DNA of 64,000 nt from Hyphomicrobiales bacterium. GTDB lineage: Bacteria > Pseudomonadota > Alphaproteobacteria > Rhizobiales > Rhizobiaceae. Below the pieces are notes generated by a model. That model ran no database searches. It was given only the letters and a program-made list of their open reading frames with translations, and was not told the DNA's origin. Positions 59,507 to 64,000 of this stretch are shown here, piece after piece (position 1 is the first letter of the stretch; every line of letters starts with the position of its first letter). A program made the position numbers and the translations under genes. The DNA lies in the NCBI GenBank assembly GCA_900466475.1, contig UBMI01000001.1, positions 27,888-91,887 of the forward strand, read 5' to 3'.

Positions 59507-61249
59507 TCAAAGCCAGAGGACGGTGACGAGAATGAGCGTGAGTATATAGCCAGCGAGGGTCAGCGGCCAGCCGGCGCGTTGGAAATCGCGGAAGCGGTAG
59601 CTGCCGATGCTCATCGACAAAGTATTGTTGTGGTGGCCGAAGGGGGTGAGAAAATCCTGCGATGCTCCGGCTGCCACCGCGATCAGGTAGGCCTGCGGCG
59701 GTTGCTCACCGGCGCGCGCAAACTCCAGCGCAATTGGTGCAAGCACGATCGCGACCGTCGCGTTGTTGACGAAGGGCGTCAGCGCCATGGCTAGAAACAG
59801 AACGAGTGCGATGCCCCACAACGGATTTACGATGGGGAATACAAGGCTCAGCCAAGCCGCAATGGTCTCGGCCATGCCTGTCGTGGCGACGGCCTGACCA
59901 ATCGGAATCATTGCCGCCAGCATGATGATGATCGGCCAGTTGAGATCCGCCATCGCATGGCGAATGTTCAAATAGCCGGGGAGAGCAAGTGCCAGGAGCA
60001 CGAACGCAAGAGCGATGTCGGGGCGTAGACCGAAAGCGGAGGCAGCAACGCCGCAGGCAAAAATAGCAAAAGGTCGCCACGAGGCTGTTGAGGCAGGAAG
60101 AGGCGTTGTTGAGGCAAGCGGAAGGCATTCGCACTCCTCAAGCGCTTCCGCGACCGCCGCTTTCGGGCCATCCAGTACCAATATGTCGCCGATCGAAAGC
60201 TGCAGATCCGCAAAACGCCCCTCGATGCGAGGAGACCGCATCGACAGTGCTGAAACAGTGACCCCGCGATTGCGGAAGACTTCCAGCGATGCGATGCGCG
60301 AGCCGACGACAGTGCTTTCCGGCATGACGACGGCTTCGATGCTTGTGAAATCCGGCTGCAGTCCGTGTGGATGGGCGTCTGGCACAAGCGCCTGCGAGGC
60401 GGCCAGATCCGCGAAGGCCGAATCCGCGCCCTGCGCCAGCAGGATATCGTTTGGCTGGATGACAGATTGTTCGAGGGGTCCAAAGACGAAAGTCCCGCCA
60501 CGGATCAGGGCGTGCGGCTGAATGCCGAAACGCTCGGGACATTGGGCCAGTGTCGCGCCGATAAGCGAGGAATGTTCGGGGATGCTGCGTTCGACGACAA
60601 TGCGGCGGATCGGTGGAGTTGGCGCTTCCGTTGTCTCGTCCGGCTCTGCAAACAGCCGCTGCACGATCAGCGCGATCAGCAGGATGCCTGCTATGGCGAC
60701 CGGAAGCCCGACATAGGCGAAGTCGAAGAAGCGGAAACCTTGGCCGGTGGCTTTTTCAAGCGCGTCGCTGACGAGAAGATTGGCGGGAGTGCCGATCAAA
60801 GAGACGAGACCGCCGAGAAGGGCGGCGAAGGAGATCGGCATCACGAGCTGCCGGCGCGGAATGCTCATAAGCGTGCTGAGCCGGAGCGCCAATGGCAAGG
60901 TGATCGCAAAGGCGCCGATGTTGTTCATGAAGACAGAGATGATGCCGGTCAGCGCGGACACAGCTGTGATGACCCCGAAATGCGAGAATCCCGATGCCAG
61001 GAAGCGCTCGGCGAGGCTGTCAAAGAGTTTGGTGCGCGCCAGTACCTGGACGATCAGCAGGATTTCGACCACGGTGATGACGACAGGGCTCGCGAAGCCG
61101 GCAAAGATGCCATCGGCGGGATAAAGGCCGAGCACATAGCCAGCAAGCAGTCCGCCGATGGAGATAAGTTCCATGCGCAAGCGGTCGAGGGAGAACAGGA
61201 AGAGCATTGCCACCAGCAGGATCAGGAGGGCTGCTTGCTCAAGCGTCAT
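59507..61249 (-). CDS. SLC13-family anion transporter with two RCK_C domains
   Basis: A 580-residue membrane protein. Membrane helices form an N-terminal half (residues 1-195) and C-terminal half (395-580), with two soluble RCK_C/TrkA-C repeats between (about 215-375; PEHSSLIGATLAQCPERFGI and PESTVVGSRIASLEVFRNRG). The SLC13 signatures MNNIGAFAITLPLALRL and NNATVAIVLAPIALEFA are present. Such proteins carry dicarboxylates or sulfate with sodium; RCK_C domains point to the YfbS/SAC1-like sulfate group. Substrate uncertain. Confidence 0.92.
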   Translation of the reverse strand: MTLEQAALLILLVAMLFLFSLDRLRMELISIGGLLAGYVLGLYPADGIFAGFASPVVITVVEILLIVQVLARTKLFDSLAERFLASGFSHFGVITAVSALTGIISVFMNNIGAFAITLPLALRLSTLMSIPRRQLVMPISFAALLGGLVSLIGTPANLLVSDALEKATGQGFRFFDFAYVGLPVAIAGILLIALIVQRLFAEPDETTEAPTPPIRRIVVERSIPEHSSLIGATLAQCPERFGIQPHALIRGGTFVFGPLEQSVIQPNDILLAQGADSAFADLAASQALVPDAHPHGLQPDFTSIEAVVMPESTVVGSRIASLEVFRNRGVTVSALSMRSPRIEGRFADLQLSIGDILVLDGPKAAVAEALEECECLPLASTTPLPASTASWRPFAIFACGVAASAFGLRPDIALAFVLLALALPGYLNIRHAMADLNWPIIIMLAAMIPIGQAVATTGMAETIAAWLSLVFPIVNPLWGIALVLFLAMALTPFVNNATVAIVLAPIALEFARAGEQPPQAYLIAVAAGASQDFLTPFGHHNNTLSMSIGSYRFRDFQRAGWPLTLAGYILTLILVTVLWL

Positions 61250-61357
61250 CGGCGGTTCCTGTCTTCGATCACACGCCGAATGTAGCTCTTCGTCTCGTGC
61301 TGTATAGCCCGTTCAGACGAAAGAATGATCGGTCTTCACATGTGAGCTCGATGCCGC

Positions 61358-62050
61358 TCAGGCAGGTCTGCGCCATTTTCCTTCGGCTGTCCGCTCAAGG
61401 ATGGGCGTGGTGAAAACGCCTTTCGTGCGCGCCTGCCATTGGGGGGCTGCGGCGTCGAGCTTGGAGCGCCAGCGGTCTGATTGCAGCATGGCCGCACCAA
61501 TGACGATGGGTTCGACGTTGCAGCTCCCGAGCAGATCAAGGCCTGCGGCGATCGAAGTTCCGCTCGATATGACGTCATCGATCAGCGCGACACGGCGTCC
61601 TTCCAGGAGAGGCAGCATGCGCGGATCTATATAGAGCCGTTTCTGTTGTTCTGGCGTGGTGATCGATGAGAGTGAGACTGACAGTTCGTCGCGATACCAG
61701 AATTTGCGGGAGGTGCCGAGTGGCACATACCGGCTGTGGCCGAGCTTCTGCGCGACAGCCGCCGCGAGTGTCAGGCCAAGTGTCGGCAGACCGGCAACCA
61801 CATCGATGCCTGATGGTTCTATCTTTGCTGCAAGGTTTTCGGCGAGCGCGTCCAGTACTGCAAAGCTTGCCTGGTTGATAATCAGCGAGGCCAGCGCGTG
61901 ATCGCCATCCGAGAGTACCCGGATCGGCAGCCGCAACTGTCTGCCATCCTCCAGTTCCGCTATAAAGAAGGAGGTGAAGTCGCCGCCTGTTTCAAAGCTG
62001 CCCGGCGGATGGATTTTCTGCCAGAAATCATGGGGCTTCATCTCGTTCAT
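61358..62050 (-). CDS. Phosphoribosyltransferase family protein
   Basis: A 230-residue type I PRTase-fold protein. The PRPP loop is VALIDDVISSGTSIAAGL at about residues 156-173, and VVAGLPTLGLTLAAAVAQKLG supplies the pyrophosphate loop. The Tyr/Arg-rich FWYRDELSVSLSS and the unusual C-terminal KWRRPA are not of a known enzyme class. It starts 3 bases after the pseudouridine synthase gene ends, an obvious operon. The base specificity cannot be read; pur-type and uptake roles are both possible. Confidence 0.88.
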   Translation of the reverse strand: MNEMKPHDFWQKIHPPGSFETGGDFTSFFIAELEDGRQLRLPIRVLSDGDHALASLIINQASFAVLDALAENLAAKIEPSGIDVVAGLPTLGLTLAAAVAQKLGHSRYVPLGTSRKFWYRDELSVSLSSITTPEQQKRLYIDPRMLPLLEGRRVALIDDVISSGTSIAAGLDLLGSCNVEPIVIGAAMLQSDRWRSKLDAAAPQWQARTKGVFTTPILERTAEGKWRRPA

Positions 62051-62052
62051 TC

Positions 62053-62859
62053 TCAATCCCGTATTGCCTTGCCGTTACCGAGCTTCCGGCGAAGGTCCTT
62101 CAGCTCGGATTCAGTCAAGGCCCTGACCGATCCCTTCGGCAGGTCGCCAAGTCCCAGCCCACCGATCGCGACACGCACGAGCCGCAGGCAGGCGATATCG
62201 AGCGCTTCCAGCATCCGGCGGATCTGCCGGTTGCGGCCCTCCTGCAATTCCACCTCGATCCAGGAATTGCGGTCGCCCTCGCGCAGCCTGCGGGCAGCGG
62301 TAGCGCGCAGCAGTTCGCCGTCATGCCGAAGACCTGTCATCATTGCCGCCAGCATGTCGTCATCTGCGATCCGGTCTATCTGCACATGATAGGATTTCGA
62401 GACGTGGGTGATTGGATCGAGCAGTGCCTGGGCGAATTCCGTGTCGTTCGTAAAAAGCAGCAGCCCCTCGCTCGCCTTGTCGAGCCGACCGACGGGAGAG
62501 AGGTGCGGAACATCGAAATCGGCCAGGCAGTCATAGACGGTCGGGCGGCCTTCCGGATCATGACGAGTGGTCACAAGGCCGCGTGGTTTGTTGAGCATCA
62601 GGTAGATCCGGGTCTCGGCGACGATCTCTTTCTTATCGACCTTTATAAGAGCGGTCGAAAGATCGACCCACGCCGATGGATCCGTGACGATGCGATCACC
62701 GACCGTGACGCGGCCCTCCGCGATCAGTCGTTCTGCCTGGGTGCGGGAACAATAGCCAAGTTTGGAGAGCGCACGTGGAAGCGTGACCCGCTTGCCGGCC
62801 GGTTCGGCCTGGGACCTGCTGCGTTCGTGTGTTTTCTGCGGTGATCGCCGGCCTTTCAC
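62053..62859 (-). CDS. Pseudouridine synthase (RsuA/RluB/E/F family)
   Basis: A 268-residue RNA-modifying enzyme. A basic N-terminus is followed by the S4 domain (RALSKLGYCSRTQAERLIAEGRVTVGD, about 28-54). The catalytic domain has the motif SPVGRLDKASEGLLLFTND with catalytic Asp. The second part includes SYHVQIDRIADDD and EGRNRQIRRML, typical of the family. It starts at GTG 62859. The exact rRNA target is not clear; RluB or RsuA-type substrates are both possible. Confidence 0.93.
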   Translation of the reverse strand: MKGRRSPQKTHERSRSQAEPAGKRVTLPRALSKLGYCSRTQAERLIAEGRVTVGDRIVTDPSAWVDLSTALIKVDKKEIVAETRIYLMLNKPRGLVTTRHDPEGRPTVYDCLADFDVPHLSPVGRLDKASEGLLLFTNDTEFAQALLDPITHVSKSYHVQIDRIADDDMLAAMMTGLRHDGELLRATAARRLREGDRNSWIEVELQEGRNRQIRRMLEALDIACLRLVRVAIGGLGLGDLPKGSVRALTESELKDLRRKLGNGKAIRD

Positions 62860-63022
62860 TTCGCTATCCCTGATGCGATTGCGAAAGCCGTTCTTTGCAT
62901 GAACTACGCATGGATGCCAGCAATGGTGCTCGAAATTCTGGGGAGTAGAGGATTTCGGATGCCAAAACTAACCATCGACGCTTTGGGAAAAGCGCAGTGG
63001 GCAGGAGATTTTTTCTAACGCC

Positions 63023-63229
63023 TCAAGCGCAGGCCATGAAACCGGCGAGTTCCTGCCGGTTCATCACAATGCCGGCTGCGGCCTTGGCAGGGTCCGGATG
63101 AGTATAGGAGAGGCTCGGCATTTCGGGCAGATCGAGCGCCTGGCGCATGTTCATGATGCCGACTGCGCGACGTCCATCGCTGGCGTCGACGCTGACTTCA
63201 ACGATCAGCTTCTCTCTCTTGTTGTCCAT
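63023..63229 (-). CDS. Small hypothetical protein
   Basis: A 68-residue protein: MDNKREKLIVEVSVDASDGR, then RAVGIMNMRQALDLPEMPSL and a C-terminal MNRQELAGFMACA. No membrane segment or Sec signal. GAGGAC precedes the ATG. The 131 bases between it and the upstream DUF883 gene contain a 13-bp inverted repeat. Function unknown. Confidence 0.65.
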   Translation of the reverse strand: MDNKREKLIVEVSVDASDGRRAVGIMNMRQALDLPEMPSLSYTHPDPAKAAAGIVMNRQELAGFMACA

Positions 63230-63299
63230 AATGTCCTCCCTTCATTTTTATGCTCCTATCGATCACACTAAAAATTGGTTTTTCTAAGACATAAGTGTC

Positions 63300-63336
63300 T
63301 ACGCATCCTGCAAAAATTGGATCTGCAGGATGCGTA
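63300..63336. repeat. Perfect 13-bp inverted repeat
   Basis: TACGCATCCTGCA (63300-63312) and TGCAGGATGCGTA (63324-63336) are separated by 11 bases. It lies between the stop of the DUF883 gene and the next gene. There is no T-run on the downstream side, so it is not a simple terminator; an operator, mRNA end or worn mobile repeat is possible. Confidence 0.7.
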
Positions 63337-63360
63337 AATACAGGAGCGGAAGCTTGTGGT

Positions 63361-63699
63361 TCAACGCCACCAGTGACGCGGCTCGGGCTGCGAGGCGCCT
63401 GACAACATATAACCTGCCAGGAAGCCGATCGCGCCGGCAACCAGAAGCGCTGTCGTCGTTGCCGCTGGATGTTCGCGAGCAGTGCCTGCTACCGCTGCTC
63501 CTTCTGCCCTGATCTGCGCAACGGCGCTCTTGGCGCGCGGGAGCGCATCTTCGTAAGCCTTGCCGGCTCGGTCTCGCACTTCATAATAGGCTTCGGCGCC
63601 CTGTGCTGAAATCATCTTCTGCAGGCGGGAAACCTCCTGCTGGAGTGCGGCGATGTCCTTGCTGACGGAAGTTCTGAGATCGTCGGTATTGGCGGCCAT
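63361..63699 (-). CDS. DUF883/ElaB-YqjD-like membrane-anchored protein
   Basis: A 112-residue protein. A helical amphipathic body (DDLRTSVSKDIAALQQEVSR) is followed by an Ala-rich segment and a C-terminal membrane helix with GFLAGYMLS and a short basic end RHWWR, the plan of ElaB/YqjD proteins that tether ribosomes to the membrane in stationary phase. AAAGGAGACAG precedes ATG 63699. A ribosome-hibernation role is only a family-based guess. Confidence 0.88.
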   Translation of the reverse strand: MAANTDDLRTSVSKDIAALQQEVSRLQKMISAQGAEAYYEVRDRAGKAYEDALPRAKSAVAQIRAEGAAVAGTAREHPAATTTALLVAGAIGFLAGYMLSGASQPEPRHWWR

Positions 63700-64000
63700 A
63701 TCTGTCTCCTTTCCTTCAATGGGGAAGAAAACACCAAAGAGCGCGTTAGGTTCCGTGCTTCTCCCGATAATTGGATGTGACGGTAGTTTGACAGCGCACA
63801 CAGAGGCTTCATTCATCCTGCGTTAACCATAAAATTGACCAAGAGACTGTTTTTTCGTGGTCTTTCGGCCTTTTTAGACGCTGCTCCATTCGATTTTTTA
63901 TCGCCTGGTAAAAAATTTTCCGGGGATCTCGCCTCGGAAAGGCACTTGTGGATAATGACGGCGTATAAAATTGGCTGTCGAATCAACCTGTTACAAAAAT
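63700..64000. other. Promoter-side intergenic region, right edge
   Basis: About 300 bases upstream of the DUF883 gene. The part from 63820 is AT-rich with several T- and A-runs. I see no coding frame, RNA gene or clear operator before the window ends. Confidence 0.4.

Overview
This is chromosomal DNA of a Rhizobiales bacterium, most likely Rhizobiaceae (Rhizobium/Agrobacterium group). The evidence is the tilS-ftsH-glmM order, a serC-serA operon behind an alphaproteobacterial-type leader, the long-type PurC, a rhizobial Omp25-like porin, two copies of a RIME1-like intergenic element, and uniform GC-rich alphaproteobacterial codon use. Genes are dense and no insertion sequence, prophage, CRISPR array or rRNA operon is visible. 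The only RNA gene is one tRNA with anticodon CAU.

1-10.2 kb is core: the end of tilS, ftsH, glmM, a methyltransferase, an outer-membrane protein, a divergent TetR/quinone-reductase pair with triplicated operator repeats, and the serine operon serC-serA. 10.3-19.9 kb holds a PAS-GGDEF-EAL protein, a LysR regulator divergent from a TehA/SLAC1-type exporter, a 33-residue exported peptide gene, an MscS channel, a DMT permease, mnmA, the tRNA, a small lipoprotein and a universal stress protein behind a perfect FNR/FixK box. 20-29 kb holds a LysR regulator, an ackA-phosphoketolase acetate/ATP operon (with a second FNR-like box), a PiT phosphate transporter and a membrane GGDEF-EAL protein.

29-35 kb: small stress-type proteins, a CHASE3 histidine kinase with its single-domain response regulator, a 39-residue membrane peptide, and a cobalt/B12 locus (cobalamin riboswitch, cbtB, cbtA, an unknown anchored protein) flanked by a histidine-phosphatase-like protein with a changed RHG motif and a sulfite-oxidase-like molybdoenzyme. 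35-44 kb: a DctB/DctD-like two-component system whose activator carries GAFPGA instead of GAFTGA, an ArsR-SRPBCC pair with a perfect 18-bp inverted repeat, and a tctCBA tripartite transporter followed by an M20 amidohydrolase.

44-51.4 kb is one compact minus-strand operon: LacI regulator, periplasmic binding protein, two permeases, ATPase, nucleoside hydrolase, adenine deaminase. I read it as a regulated purine-nucleoside uptake and salvage system built on a polyamine-type (PotABCD-like) ABC transporter. 51.5-58.3 kb is a complete tripartite RND efflux pump with a TetR regulator. 58.4-64 kb has purC, a SLC13/RCK transporter, a phosphoribosyltransferase overlapping a small-subunit-type pseudouridine synthase, and two small proteins.

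The best candidates for something not well described are the purine-nucleoside ABC/LacI operon, the GAFPGA activator next to tct, the cobalt-locus unknown protein and the CHG phosphatase, the micro-genes at 15.05 and 31.7 kb, and the pair of FNR-type sites linking the stress protein to the phosphoketolase shunt. All functions are read from sequence motifs and context only; no database search was possible.
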